Shown in pieces: positions 40,401 through 52,590 of a stretch of DNA of 64,000 bases. This DNA comes from Gracilariopsis chorda. Taxonomy: Eukaryota > Rhodophyta > Florideophyceae > Gracilariales > Gracilariaceae. Position numbers and translations under genes: made by a program. The first letter of the stretch is position 1, and every line of letters starts with the position of its first letter. The notes under the pieces are model-generated. The model had not been told where the DNA came from, did not search any database, and was given only the letters and a program-made list of their open reading frames with translations. Location of the stretch: assembly GCA_003194525.1 (NCBI GenBank), contig NBIV01000028.1, positions 62,001-126,000 on the forward strand, written 5' to 3'.

Positions 40401-43400
40401 TGTTTGTTGTTATAATCAGAAAATGTAATATAACGGTGGAGGAGAACAAAGAACCGGAAAAGAATGCCAAAGCGCGAGCAGAACAAGTCGAAAGGGGAGC
40501 AGACCGACGGAGAAGAATGGGACCGGGAGATTTGGGCAGAAATATGAATGACGGAGATCGGTAGTAAAGGAGAGAGAAAAGATACAAGGAAAAAAGGGGG
40601 AGGGCAGGGGGTGGGGTTGGGGATGTAGAGACAGTGGTTGTGTCTAAAAAGTGGTGAGATGGGTCAGACCATTCGCCTCGTCCTCGGGTCTGACGATGGA
40701 CCGTTTTATAGTGCTTCGGAAACATGCTGCCATCCCCGTCAAGCACTCACTGCTCGTGAAAAGATTCCACGAAGGAGAAACATTCAATAGATTATTGACA
40801 TGAAAGTACCGAACCTTGCCGTGACGTAATCACCAAGACTGACAGAGATTCAAGACGACTTAAGTGCACAAGCTTTTTCAACTCTCTCACGTGCAGAGCG
40901 AGTAATACGACAAACCTTCTTTTTCACTGTTAGTTTCGGTCATCTTTCGCTTGGAGCCTGTCCGGTGGCGGCAGGTAGATGGAGTTCCACTTGTAGCTCC
41001 AAGTGTTTCCATTTGTGGATGGAGTTCCACTTGTATCTCAACTTGTTATGAATGCAGTCTCTTCCTACATACTCGAGATGCTCGAACAGCAATCATTGTC
41101 ATACAAACGACCACTCTCGAAATAGGTGAAGAAATGATGAAATCATTGTGGAGATGAAGAGAATGACGCACCTAACAATTAATTAATCGTTTCTATCTTA
41201 GGTATATATCGATTTCTCTTTCTCTAGTTCTGATTTGTAGGATAATGTAGCCGTTGAGCTACATCATATTTCGTGACACCAGGCCCTTTCCAATCACAAG
41301 GCAGGACTGTCCTTTGAAACAAAATATCTCTCTCGCCAGGAGTGGAGCGCAATCAATTGGGATTGCAATCTGCAGGGCTCAATGCAGGTAGATAGGACTT
41401 TAAACGTACAGTTAATGTGAAGTAAAACACATACCTCGTAAGAAGTTGCTTTTGAGGTGACCGTTTAATATCTTCTTGAACATTCGAGGTTACGTAGTAA
41501 AGTCGCCTGACAGAAATTCAACGTCTTCTCCGAGTTTTGTAAGACAGCAGTGCTGAAGAACTATCATTTTGTCACAAGACCGACACAACTGCCGACAAAA
41601 ACAAACATTCTTTCTTCAAAAACAGTGCTATCCTCACACCATGACTACAACGCATTCCACACCAAGTCCTAAATAAGCGGTTTAGGCGTCCGTTTAATAC
41701 AAGTGCACAGAGCACTAAACCAGAGTAATGGATAGTTATGCCCACTAGAGTGCTTCTAATTGCAAAAACTGTATGCCGGACTGCAATGAAGGATAGATAT
41801 TGCAATCCAGACTGCGTTTTAAGTTAAGAGATTGAAATCTGGTTGATGTACAATAATTCCTTGCAATCGACTACGGCATTGCATCAAAGCACAGCAATCC
41901 CTTCCTCTTCAGATTGGTTCCACCCCTGTCTCTTGCCGAATGTCAAAACTTTCTTTTTGCCACCTATAATCGCAATGCTTCATTTCCCGTTCTTGAGTTG
42001 GTGGTCACCCAAAACACGGTGTGGGTTGAAAACAGCCTTTCGAATATGGAAGTTCGTTTTCTTGCGATGATATTGTTGTTTTTTATCGGTGGCAGGAAGC
42101 AGAGTTGTCGGCATCATTTTAGATACCTTGCAATGCACTGACTGTGTTGGCAGAGACTCTTCATCAGAATCGACCAGATTCCTCCAAGTATGTTACACAC
42201 CCGGCTTGATTTAAGGGATCAAATTCAAGCTGTAAACATCAAGCTTCACGCGGTGATCATCATGATGATCATAGTCATCACTTGAAGATGGTTTCTAAAA
42301 TTAAGCATCATGAAGTACCGATCATGTGGCAGGTTACCGCAGTACATTGTTAGAAAATCGAAGGGCGCTCACCAGAACTCATCACAAAGCTAGGCAGACT
42401 GTCATAGTCAAAACGACTAGGCCACATGTCCGGTGTGAACTGATGATAGTCGCAGCTGGTACACGTATATCAACCACCACACAGACACCAGCGGAGAAAG
42501 CTGCAGCACACTGTAGCACGGCAAAGGACTGGCTGGTAAATAGGAAGGCGCTGGCCTTTTCCGAGGAGAGAACGCGATTCTTCACTGGTATTTATATATC
42601 TCAAGACTAGCAATAGCTCTGCAGATCTGACTATCTTCTATAGCTTCCATTCTAGAATTGTCTATCCTCTACAAGCTTCGTGACAAATTAGCTTGTAGTA
42701 CGTCACTGTGTTTCACTGTAATCAGCAATATTGTTGCTGATGCTTGATGCGGGCGATTGTAACCTAATTCCCATTGCGACATGTTAACTCTCTAAGAAGC
42801 TAGTCTCTGCCACGATGAAAAAGTTCTCGAGGCAGACCCACGAACGGATCCATTTTGTTTCCTCTTTGTACGTATCAACAGGAAGCTCGGCACACCACAG
42901 CGAGCGCATCAATGATATGTGGGGCTAATGCCTGTTCCCGTGGGATCTCTCAGCGCATTACATCCAGCAGAGAGCGAATTACCACCGCGCTCTAGAGATG
43001 AGTCACGACAGCTTAAACTTCAACCTCTTTTGCCTGGACGAGTTTCACGAACTCTAGGGTCGATACCAATGCCCTGTTTTCAGAAGTCGATGCATTTGAA
43101 TGGCACGAATCAAAGGGCTTCGAACGTAGACAAGCTTGAAGCACATTGTTTGAATTCGAAGCCTGTTGTTTTGAATCGAAGTCGACACCAATTTCCAACT
43201 AAAGGAACTGGTTCTCATAGGCCGATTCGCAACATAACAGCCGTTATGGTGGCCCTTGTGAATGAGAATTAGTTGTGTTGCCATCATGGGAAACCGCAAT
43301 TTCTTATCTGAAGATAATTCTACCTAGAAAACACGGGAATAGCGGGTCTTAGACCCATAACTTACCATACAGAGCTGGATACATCCGCAATTGCGGAAGG

Positions 43401-43814
43401 CTACCAACGGTATCATACATTAATTATTCTGCATTGCAGAGTCTGCAACAGGCGCTATCACATTAAGCACAGGCGTGCCAGCACTGTAAGAAGCTTTCAG
43501 CCCTCTTGTATCTACCTTTGTACGAAGAGTATGCAGTGCGAGAACTAGTTGCCTAGCGTGCGCTTATTAGAAACATACAGATACATCATGTACGTGTAAG
43601 TATCGTTGTACAGTGCACGAAACGCCGTTAAGCACACCCAGACACAAGCTTCTATTGCAGGGATCGGCATGCTTTTGCGGTATACCGATGTGGTGCACGC
43701 TGCACTTTGGTTAGTCAATCACATCCGTAGACTCATTTTGTAATAGATAAGAACTACAGCTGTGCTATCAATAAAACACCTTGCGAAACTTCTTTAAACC
43801 CACGAAATACTATA
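40401..43814. other. AT-richer gene-poor region, nothing recognised
   Basis: 3.4 kb. Frames are short and unlike known proteins. A GGAGTTCCACTTGTA motif occurs twice (near 40980 and 41022) as a local duplication. A perfect 18-bp palindrome, TGATCATCATGATGATCA, lies at 42254-42271. Confidence 0.5.
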
Positions 43815-44973
43815 TGACACATGTCACAAAAATGGCGGAACTTTCTGCCAATTCAAACTTCTTGTCTAACACTACTTAGTATTAGTGACAGCAAACACTG
43901 AGTTGCTTGTCTATCCCAACGAAAGACCCTAAATATGGCGAGAGGAAAGTACTTGTCTCAATTTGAGAAAGGACAGATATCCGCACTCCGCCATGAAGGA
44001 CTCTCTTTAGGTTAAATTGCAGAGCACGTACAACGCTCCGTCGGGGCTGTACGAAGCTTTTTAAGTTCAAAAAAGAAGCCATATCAGCCCACCATTGCAA
44101 AGAAGTTTCGAAAACTGTCCCCATAGCGACATCGCGCTTTGCTACGGGAGGCACGCAAGGGCAACTCAAGTGCATCAGCTCTGAAAAGGGAACTCAATCT
44201 GACTGTATCTGTTCGCCGAGTGCAGCAGCTACTTAAAGAAGAAGAAACCTTGAAATATTCCAAAATGATGCAGGGCCTGAAGATGACCGAAGATCATAAG
44301 GTAGCACGGTTACAATGGGCACGAAGCAACATATCTAAAGGGGACTTTTTTGGAATAAAGTTTTGTTTTCAGATGAAAACAAGTTTAACCTTGACGGCCC
44401 AGATGGTCTTCCATATTACTGGCATGATTTGAGAACAGAACCGCGACGTCTTTCCTCCCGTGTTGGAGTTGGTAACTCGGTCATGGTTTGGGGTGCGATA
44501 TCATTGTATGGAGTCAGTGACTTATTATTTTTATCGGGCACTCAGGATTCTAAGAAGTATTGCGATACCCTATAGCTTGGACTACTACCTTGGACTGCAG
44601 AAATATTTGGACCTATGTCAACCTGGGTGTTTCAACAGGACGGTGCATCCATTCATCGTTCTGCTTTTACAAGAAACTGGCTACTGCAACATCAAGTTCG
44701 GCTATTATCCTGGCCTGCTAAGTCCCCAGACCTTAATATAATTGAGAATGTCCGGGGGTTAATGGCTAGGAAGGTTTACACAAATGGTAAGCAGTTCGAC
44801 AATGTCGAGGACCTTACGGAGTCTATTCTAAATGTATGGCGCAGTCTCACTGCAGACTACATCCAGAAACTGTATCGATCTATTCCCAGACGCTTGTTAG
44901 CTGTGATGGACAAGCGTGGTGGTGCTACAAAGTACTAGAGAAGTAAATGCGTGCAGTTTTACTACATGTGTCA
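43815..44973 (+). mobile_element. Tc1/mariner DNA transposon, decayed
   Basis: 1,159 bp flanked by TA on both sides (43813-43814 and 44974-44975). The ends are inverted: TGACACATGT on the left and ACATGTGTCA on the right, with A-rich similarity continuing inward. TA target choice, size and the DD34E transposase place it in the Tc1/mariner superfamily. Confidence 0.85.
43935..44938 (+). pseudogene. Tc1-like transposase pseudogene (DD34E)
   Basis: The frame begins with a helix-turn-helix (FEKGQISALRHEGLSLG) and later carries FSDENKFNLDG, VWGAISLYG, the QQDGASIH aspartate and LNIIENVRG glutamate, with 34 residues between those two. It is broken by an in-frame stop in the N-terminal HTH, a second stop about 35 codons later, and frame changes before FSDEN and between the second and third catalytic blocks. 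It cannot encode a working enzyme. Confidence 0.85.
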
Positions 44974-44975
44974 TA

Positions 44976-45188
44976 ACTTATGTCGCGTGCTTAAACCTAT
45001 TTCGCTGTATGATTTTAGTTTGTATTCCGTATGAAACGGAACTGCGTCAAACACATACCACTGTCTTTTCAGGCACCCGTTTTGCCCTTATGCAAGCATG
45101 ACTAGTGTCATTCTTGAACCTTTGAAACGCCTTTATGGGCAGTCGGGTGGGTGTGCTTAAAGGAGTTTTGCGCACTGTACCAACGGTA
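44976..45188. other. Spacer between Tc1 and piggyBac elements
   Basis: About 210 bp with no feature that I can support. Confidence 0.4.
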
Positions 45189-45379
45189 TCTAGTGTCTAT
45201 CGGACCGGTGCGCTGACCTCATATGAGGTCATTTTGACCTCAAATGAGGTCAGCGCAACGGCACGCAAAATTAAAAAAAAAATTGAAATCTGATCCGCAT
45301 GGCCCCACATTTCAAATTTTGAACTTGAAACATGGCCTACCGGGTGGTCTTTCAACTATAAGTACTTGTAGAAGACGAC

Positions 45380-45460
45380 CACTGAGCCATAACAGCAGCT
45401 CAGTGGTCGTCAGGTCACATGCGAGCAGCAAAACATGAGTTCGAACCTCGCTGAGTTTCA
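45380..45460 (+). repeat. tRNA-like / SINE-like sequence inside piggyBac copy 1
   Basis: An A-box-like AGCTCAGTGGTCG near 45398 and a B-box-like AGTTCGAACCT at about 45438 are spaced as in a tRNA promoter. The A-box is also the right arm of a perfect 14-bp inverted repeat (GACGACCACTGAGC / GCTCAGTGGTCGTC). A proper cloverleaf does not form well, so I call it tRNA-derived, not a tRNA gene. Confidence 0.35.
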
Positions 45461-45778
45461 TAAAACTCCAAAACTCCTTCGGGAGCTCGACTAATTCTAA
45501 ATATCTTTAAACTCTCAGAACGTTTATAACACCCACTTGAACAGCAGAAAGAATACGGTGACATCTGTTAAAGGGGCAGTTTCGTAATAGAGTTTAAATA
45601 ATCTAGCAAGTCTAAATAACGCGGATTGAATTAGTAGGGGGCCAAAGGTAAAATGAACTTATTGTAAACTTTTGCATTCAAACATAGATTTTTAATATAA
45701 AAAACGAAGGTTGACAAGGTTGTGGACATCTTCGTCAGCTTCTGAACTTCATTATACCGTGACACTCTTCAATGTGTT

Positions 45779-47836
45779 TCATAAAACAATCTCTATTAGT
45801 ACCAGTGTGACATAAAACACTTCTTTTTCCTTTCTGATATAGCAGCCAGAACATAAAAACTTGGACTTTGTATTACCTTTGCAGAAACTGCATCGTCCTT
45901 GATATAAATCTTTTGTAATCTTGCCATCCTTGTTTTTTCTCCTTCTATTCGTCTGCATTAAATGCAAGCCAGTGCATGCAAACATTGGCTTCTCATGATC
46001 ATTTTCACATTGTTGCTCATCTCTGCTCATTAGACCTGTGGTATCCCATGTATTCTCAATTAGTTCATCAGCCAATTGGCAATAGAAGTGGTGCGGACTT
46101 TTCACGTTTCGGGTTCCATTTGCGGCTTTGTACAACTTCCAGGCGTCCACAATACAAATCGATAAAAGAGAGCAGTTCACTCGAAATGACCACTCTTTCA
46201 CTTCAATTTTCTTCTCCAGATTCAGATCATCTTGTCTGCATCTGTTATGGCGATCGACCATTGAACAGTTTTTGTAATACTCTTCACACACTTCGGGAAT
46301 TGCGACCTCCATTTCCACTTTCTTAGAAATATTTCCCTCCCGTCTCCACCTTTCTCGAATTATAGGACAGCCAGGACTAACCGTGCCAGAGGTTGATACG
46401 AAATACCTTCTTTCTCTGTCCATCCACATTACAGCCATTATATCATTATTGATAATGCTTCCTTTCGATAGCATAGATACAAAATCTCCCCTGTCTGATA
46501 AAGTAGTTTCGGAGAGATGTGTCATCGGATATTCACGAGTAGCATTTTTGACAACTCCAGTAAACCTTAAACCTTTTTCTAGTAATGCTTTCGCTGTACT
46601 GACAGACGCAAAAAAGGAATCCGCACATACCAACCGTCCTGATCCAAACCATGGTTGCACTAAGCGAAGTAAGACTGCCGTTCCATGGTCGTTATCAGAA
46701 TCAAAAACTTGTTCCGGAATATTTGCACCCATATTGAGCTCAATGTTCAGCATTATGCCACTTCGTGCACAACATACGGCCTTCATTTCAAGACCATTTT
46801 CCGGCTTTCTGTCTAATGCCGTATAGTGCGGAAGCCCGACATCAATCCAATTACCGCCTAATCCGTACCATCGTGACATTCCTTCGTCAACACATAAGGC
46901 ATGTGATGGCGTGACAAAAGACCGACGATGGTCATTGATTGCCTTCACAAAATCTGTTACGAAGGACCAACGCGCGATTCCTTGCTCTTCAGTCACACCA
47001 TTTCCGCTGAAGCATATTGAACTTCTAAGCATTTCAAATCTGTTCCGTGACATCGCAAGACCAATATTTGGCTGAGGAATAAACTTAGAAAAAGGCTCGA
47101 GGCTCCAAAGATCCCGTCTGTTAGAGAACTCAATGCGAGTCATGAGGATAAGAATTCCAAAGAATTTGAGCAATTCTCCCCCTGAAGTCCTCCGAACGTC
47201 TTTGCTTTCTAACCGAACATTTGTTCTGTTCACTATGAACTGCAAATGCTGCATAGGGAACATCCAAAGAAATAAATCTAATGCACTCATGTTTGGAGAA
47301 ACATGACGCGGTGAGATAAAATCTCCAGCTGGGCCACCCACTTTCCACTGATGCATTTGCATACAACCATTCAGAGGACTCAACGTCGTACAGGTTTCCC
47401 ACACACGACCGTGAATCACAGTTGATTGGACAGGTGCATTTTCGCTTAATAAACTTGTTTGCGGCTGCAAAACTTGCATCTGAGATGGTGTGACAAGAGC
47501 ATCTTCCTCGATATTTTGCGTATTAATGGGTTCGACCTCGGTAATAGGCTCTTCTGCAGCATTCACGGCTTCGTCAACACCGGTACCTAGCTTGACACTA
47601 GATAGAGGTAGAGTTACTTCTTTTTCTCGGTTCGGTAGACGAACCTTCACAGTCAGAAAAGTGAGATTTCGATTGTTGATCTTACGTATGTCAACATTGA
47701 ATACAGAACCGTGTACCGTTGTTGAATTCCATAGAGATCCGTAATAACGTTTGCATTCAGCGTCATTTGTAACCAGACGAGCACGACTGTTGACAGTTGT
47801 TCCAACAGTTCTGCGAAGATCTGTGGACGGGGCCAT
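45779..47836 (-). CDS. piggyBac-type transposase, copy 1
   Basis: 685 residues, ATG start. DDE_Tnp_1_7-type catalytic aspartates are seen in CVDEGMSRW (about 315), CADSFFAS (about 406) and WMDRERRYF (about 473). The C-terminal Cys-rich finger starts CSFCKGNTKSKFLCSGCY. Compared with copy 2, a one-base difference in a T-run after EKEVF changes the last 13 residues and loses the final Cys/His part of the finger. About ten amino-acid differences exist elsewhere. A 93-codon overlapping frame (47653-47934) covers the 5' end in another phase and is open in both copies. Confidence 0.88.
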   Translation of the reverse strand: MAPSTDLRRTVGTTVNSRARLVTNDAECKRYYGSLWNSTTVHGSVFNVDIRKINNRNLTFLTVKVRLPNREKEVTLPLSSVKLGTGVDEAVNAAEEPITEVEPINTQNIEEDALVTPSQMQVLQPQTSLLSENAPVQSTVIHGRVWETCTTLSPLNGCMQMHQWKVGGPAGDFISPRHVSPNMSALDLFLWMFPMQHLQFIVNRTNVRLESKDVRRTSGGELLKFFGILILMTRIEFSNRRDLWSLEPFSKFIPQPNIGLAMSRNRFEMLRSSICFSGNGVTEEQGIARWSFVTDFVKAINDHRRSFVTPSHALCVDEGMSRWYGLGGNWIDVGLPHYTALDRKPENGLEMKAVCCARSGIMLNIELNMGANIPEQVFDSDNDHGTAVLLRLVQPWFGSGRLVCADSFFASVSTAKALLEKGLRFTGVVKNATREYPMTHLSETTLSDRGDFVSMLSKGSIINNDIMAVMWMDRERRYFVSTSGTVSPGCPIIRERWRREGNISKKVEMEVAIPEVCEEYYKNCSMVDRHNRCRQDDLNLEKKIEVKEWSFRVNCSLLSICIVDAWKLYKAANGTRNVKSPHHFYCQLADELIENTWDTTGLMSRDEQQCENDHEKPMFACTGLHLMQTNRRRKNKDGKITKDLYQGRCSFCKGNTKSKFLCSGCYIRKEKEVFYVTLVLIEIVL

Positions 47837-48050
47837 TGTGTACGAATTTTTTTGACGATAGTGCTTGATGTGACAGCTACGACTGTTGGTGATGTGTTGT
47901 GGACATGGTTCAGCGCTGCCGGCGTAGAAGACATGATGAGAAGATCAAAGCGAAAAAGTTTTTGGAAAAGTTTTAAGGTTTTGATAAAGTTCTAGAGTAA
48001 TTAAGATTGACCTCATATGAGGTCGCTGGTCAGATAGACACTAGAGTTAA

Positions 48051-48944
48051 CGTTCGCTTGTTCCCATATCACTTGCAGGACGCCGGTGTATGTGTGAGAT
48101 TATATGAGCTCGTGTCCATTCTTCCTGGTCTACGGCAGGGGTTCAAATTGAAAAGAACCCTTCTCTCTCTCTAGAGAAACCAGTAACATTTCTGGCCATG
48201 TTCGTGCTTTTGATTCGATGTCAAAATCTTGAAATTCTGATGCACGTGATACTGTATGTATGCAGATGATGTGAGAACAAGCGAAGGTTTGGGATGGGCC
48301 TGATTTCGATAGAACAGCATCTCAGAAATCTCAGTAGGACTTGAGAAATTCCCGCGCATACTACACGTACCGAAGGGTACATAATCTTAAAGAAATGGAT
48401 TTCTTTGAATATCCCTTCATGTATTGATATAATATAATAAGTATTGTTATTATCCACTGATCGCATTTGGAAATTGAAGCCCATGCCACTTTAATGACTA
48501 TATTGTATTCGACCTAGCGCGCGTTGCAAAGTAAATTTCGCAACCAGTGTATAGTCGATGTTCTATAGCTTAATAACTTAAGGAAATTGAAAATGGGCAT
48601 ATTGAGTATAGGCCTCGGTGTGAAACCGCGAGGGGATGGGTGGGAAGAAACCATAGGTGAGAGCGGATTGAGCCTCAACGTCGGCTGGTCTGTCAGATTA
48701 TACCAGAGCAGCCAAATCCTCTTCCTGTCGACTGCTCTCATTCGCTACGCAGTCCGACGGGGTTCTTCTTCTTCTTCTTCTGTACCGACGGATTGTTTGA
48801 CTGTTTTCGAACGCTCGGCACCGCCCGCTACCACTCGGTCGTTTCCAAGAATATATGGCCGTATTCCGCGAGATAGTAGAATGAATTCTGTCGACTTTTT
48901 TCAATGGAGCCATTGAGATTTTGGAAGTTAAGATTCATAGAAGG
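48051..48944. other. Intergenic, nothing recognised
   Basis: About 0.9 kb of short frames without similarity. A TTC trinucleotide run occurs near 48765. Confidence 0.45.
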
Positions 48945-49325
48945 AACAGGCCACGCTAATACTCAGATATGTTGGGTAAACGGATTCTTCATCTAAGGAG
49001 CAGAGAGGAGGAGGGTTGTGGAGTTGGGAATTGTATGCTGGACTCCGATACTAACAGTGCACCCTTAGAACCGCCTATACTGCAGCAGCTCTCTGGTTCG
49101 ACAATGGATCCGAAAAGAGATTTTGCTACAGGAACAACAGCAGAGCCCAGCGCGGAATACATCGGCGAGTGCAGCATTGAGTATTTTCACGGATGGTGTT
49201 GCGAGCCAAACAGTTACACAGGTAAGCGTGAAGCTCATCGCTGAGTGCAGCACCGAGTACCTCACAGATGGCAACCCTTTGCTGAGAGCTAGTGCATGAC
49301 GTAGCCAGCTGCCTTGTCTAGGTGG
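48945..49325 (+). pseudogene. 3' fragment copy of the coiled-coil gene
   Basis: This plus-strand segment matches the last 130 codons of the gene at 38877-40400: LHLRSREEEGC, SDTNSA, LEP.ILQQ.SGST and GECSIEYF reappear in order. Similarity continues to the original stop region (CCAGCTGCCTTG). It is diverged (roughly 80% by eye), loses frame after ECSIEYF, and lacks everything upstream. The inverted orientation suggests a segmental duplication rather than tandem amplification. Confidence 0.7.
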
Positions 49326-50745
49326 GAAGCTTCTTTCATTTTACAAAGTCTTTTCTAATCCAAGCAACGGCGAAGTGACGCAAGTGCCAAAGCAATGTGT
49401 AATATCCTTTGTCTTTGCACTTGGATCACTGTGAGTCACGCGCCATCGGATTGCAATCCGACAAAAAGATAGCAATCGATGGAAACGCAGCCCTGAATCT
49501 GACATATTATCACGAATGCAATTGTGCAACTTGTTTCACTGTACCATGTTGTGCAATAAAGCGGACAATGACCAAATCAAGTCTTGGCGCCGCGCAAGCG
49601 AGCATGGCATCTGATCTGGCATCACATGGCCCCAAATGGTTTTGACAGGGTTCTTTGCGGACAGAACGCCGGGATCTGAACAAGGTGTGTTATGCTAGCT
49701 GATTCTAAAGCCAGAAATCGCCAAGACCAAAGGGAAACGAACGGTAGGATGCCGCCAGTGCTCCTGGGTGGCAAAAACTCAGTACATGCAATCAACCCTG
49801 TCGTGGCGTGCACCTTAGCTGGCGTCCTCTAGAGTTTGGGAAGGTAGCAGCAGAGAAAAGCATGAAAAAAGGCGAGACGCGCCAGAACGAAATGGATGCG
49901 CAATCTGGTACAAGCCGATCCGCCTTCATGAGGTGTACCCGTCTTCCCTCCACTATCGAGGAAAGCGAAATGGACAGGCGATTGGGTCTCTCACGGAGAC
50001 CAGCAACCTTCCGTCACATGCGCAATCGGGTCTCCCCGCATAAGTTTAAGGCTGATCTACTGTGTTAATGGACGTTTGCTAGTGAGAGTAACTCGGCTGT
50101 TGCAAGGTGAGAGTAAACAGTAGTCATTAGCTACATTAAGGTGACTGAGACTTAGATCGGTATTACGGGGCAGCGAGAGTATTTCCTGGTCAAGCAGTGG
50201 CCACGGTGTTCGTGGTTATCATGCGGCAAGGTAGTCTGTATTTGTTCAAAGATTGTCTTCGGGCCGTTTGACGAGAGGACACTTGCCTTGTAGGATTAGA
50301 ATCTACCACGCTTTCGTAATTTGTAGCATGCGCTCATAAACATACATGCATGCAAGTCTTGGGGGATTTGAATCCTTCCATCTCTTGTGCGCCCGCTAAT
50401 CGGGCGCTGCTTACTACGGAATGTTTTATTTTTTAACACATAAGCGAATCTTGTATCACACCCGTATCCTGACGGAGACCCCTTGTTGAAAGAGGATGGG
50501 ATTTAGTGCTGCCCTTCCTTGACAGACAAGGCTTCTTTTTGTAGAAGCCTTACCGTGCTTTCGGAATTAGGAAGACGTCCCGTATACCAAAACAAAGACA
50601 ACAAGGAGGAGGCTGGTTCCGTTCCATTCAGGAATCAGCATGTCGCATGCCTAGTACCTGGTGGCCGGAAGAGCTGCTCGCCTCTTCTTTTTTATTTTGG
50701 GTTCAATATGTCTGATTACGGCATATTGATAGAGGTTTTTTCTTT
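49326..50745. other. Intergenic with diffuse repeats
   Basis: 1.4 kb. The stretch 49925-50010 resembles 51395-51475 (shared CCCGTCT(T/C)CCCT and TCGGGTCTCTCA-like blocks), so both may derive from one old repeat family. No gene recognised. Confidence 0.4.
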
Positions 50746-51150
50746 TTATGAGAAAAACCTCTCTCTCCTAAGAAAGGCTAACAACTTCTGTGGCCACTGG
50801 CGGACTATCTCCGCCAAAGTCTTACCTTTTCTCTCTGCTGCGGTAGGAAGCTCGCGTCTCCTAGAATCTGTCCGCTTTGTACAACGAAGCACATAGTGTT
50901 CAGCGCTGTTGGTAGCGCGCGTGTTACAGTCACATCGTGATGGTTTCCCTTCTATGTAACTTGCAACAGGGTGAAGCTTCGGCGTGTGTCCTACATAGAT
51001 CTGAGACAGCGTGACTTCTGCTTTCCGAGGCGATATGATGCCTTGTAGTTCTTCTGGGACATCATTGATCAAAGGCTTGGCTCTAGAGGCAGCCATTATT
51101 CGTGTCTTGGCGTCCTCAAAGTAGACCGGTACTCTGATCGCCTCGATAGA
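50746..51150 (-). mobile_element. LINE (non-LTR retrotransposon) C-terminal fragment
   Basis: The minus-strand frame ends with a segment typical of the region after RT/RNase H in non-LTR elements: LSQIYVGHTPKLHPVASY, then CDCNTRATNSAEHYVLRC (a C-x-C-x8-H-x4-C cluster), then RRREL and FLRRERFF. An upstream stop precedes 51150. No RT domain remains nearby, so this is a truncated 3' part. Frame and Cys/His spacing are the only evidence. Confidence 0.5.
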
Positions 51151-52590
51151 AAGAGACGGTTACTTTGACAAAAATCCCTCCTGCTTCATCAGAATTAGCA
51201 TATAGCGTCTAGCATGTAAACAATAACTTGCATTACGCTCAGAATCGGCCAATCTTGAAGTTGTGCATGACACCGTGCGCCCTATTACACGCCGGGAGAC
51301 GACGAAAACCTGACAATTGGTGGGGATCCACGTGGAGAGGAGCATAGCATGCAAGGTTAGGATAGCCTGGCAACTGCTACACTTCAGGAAGTCAGCCCCC
51401 TTTACATGGTGAGCCCGTCTCCCCTTTGATCGAAGCAAAAAGTATGATGGGCTTCTAATCGGGTCTCTCAGGAATCTTTTCTCAGAGTATAATTGTATAT
51501 TAGAGTACTCTTACATTGAGTTTGGGTGTCTTGAGCCCCGAGAAAAGAAAAGATGCAACACAAACATTCCCGGGCACATGCAGTTCCGCCCGTCGAAGTG
51601 GGCCGACCTTCCGAAAAAGTCAGAAAAGCCTATCAACGTTGCGCCTGACGAGGACACCAAACAGAAATGCAACTGGGTCTGTGTACTAGGGAAATTTAGC
51701 CGTCGAATAGACGATTAAGCCTGTACATCCTAGAAAGTTAATACCGTTGCCTCGGAATTAGGGTCAGTGCCCGCAAAAATACACGCACGCACATTCCCGA
51801 GGTTCAAAGTACCAAGGTTCACACATGATGTACGCCACTCATGACGCTTTGTTCATTCAGTGCTTTTTTGAGAACAACGAAAACGAAAGCAACTTATGTT
51901 CAGCGACCAGGACGAAAGAGAGGGTTCTTGGTGAGGATATTACCTGAGCAACAAGTCTCAACTTTATCCAGCTCCAAAAGGGCTAGAGGACACCGATGGA
52001 ACAGTTTCAACAACTGGAAAGAAGGCCCGCAGCAACTTCAAATCAACATGGACAACTTTCGGGTCTTGTGCAGTCTAGCAGTGGGTGTGAAACCTTTGGG
52101 CCGCAAGGAAAAAATTGCATTCCTTTCACTTGTTTACGTTGGGTGGACTATTAAGCATTGTGAATAGATGCCGAACTGGCCCAGTTCTAAGGAGCTAATG
52201 TTGGGCACTGCGCTGAAGTCGAGCTGACGTCGATACCAGAATATGCCCCATAATAGACCCAACAGTAAGGACCCAACAGTAAGGAGGCCCACCATATCGT
52301 TACTTTGTTCTATCTCCGAACTTCTTTGTGTTTCTTTTTGTCTGCGCACCCCCTGATTCTGAAGCAACTCGTGTCACTGTTATGTTTGCATGCTACTCAC
52401 AGTCTTTCCAACAGTTGAGGTCTATATCTATTATTTGACTTCGAGACATACTATACGTCGAATTTGCCTTACGAACGAAGATAAAACCTGAGTTGAGGGC
52501 TTACTGCCTTCACACCGCAGCTATCAGCTTTGCATAGTCATCTTCTTAACAAAGAAAGCGTCATTCTTCCGCTGATGCCTTTCCCCGACA
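51151..52590. other. Intergenic upstream of the PP2C-like gene
   Basis: 1.4 kb. A frame at 51841-52167 (plus, ATG start, 108 codons) is basic and unrecognised. The promoter of the PP2C-like gene should lie in the last few hundred bases. Confidence 0.4.

Larger units (their letters stand above)
45189..48046 (-). mobile_element. piggyBac-superfamily transposon, copy 1
   Basis: A 2.86-kb element on the minus strand. Its right end reads CTAGAG then TTAA (48047-48050), the piggyBac target tetranucleotide. The inverted left end (CTAGTGTCTATC at 45190) matches, but the left TTAA is not recognisable. Near-perfect palindromes GACCTCATATGAGGTC sit just inside both ends (one on the right near 48010, two variants on the left near 45215-45250). 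It is about 98-99% identical to the copy at 61.5 kb. Confidence 0.88.

Noticed and set aside
45390-45460. Functional tRNA gene
   Set aside because: Promoter-like boxes are present but acceptor and anticodon stems do not form convincingly; kept only as a tRNA-like repeat.
51841-52167. 108-codon plus-strand frame before the PP2C-like gene
   Set aside because: It has an ATG, but no homology and no conserved motif.
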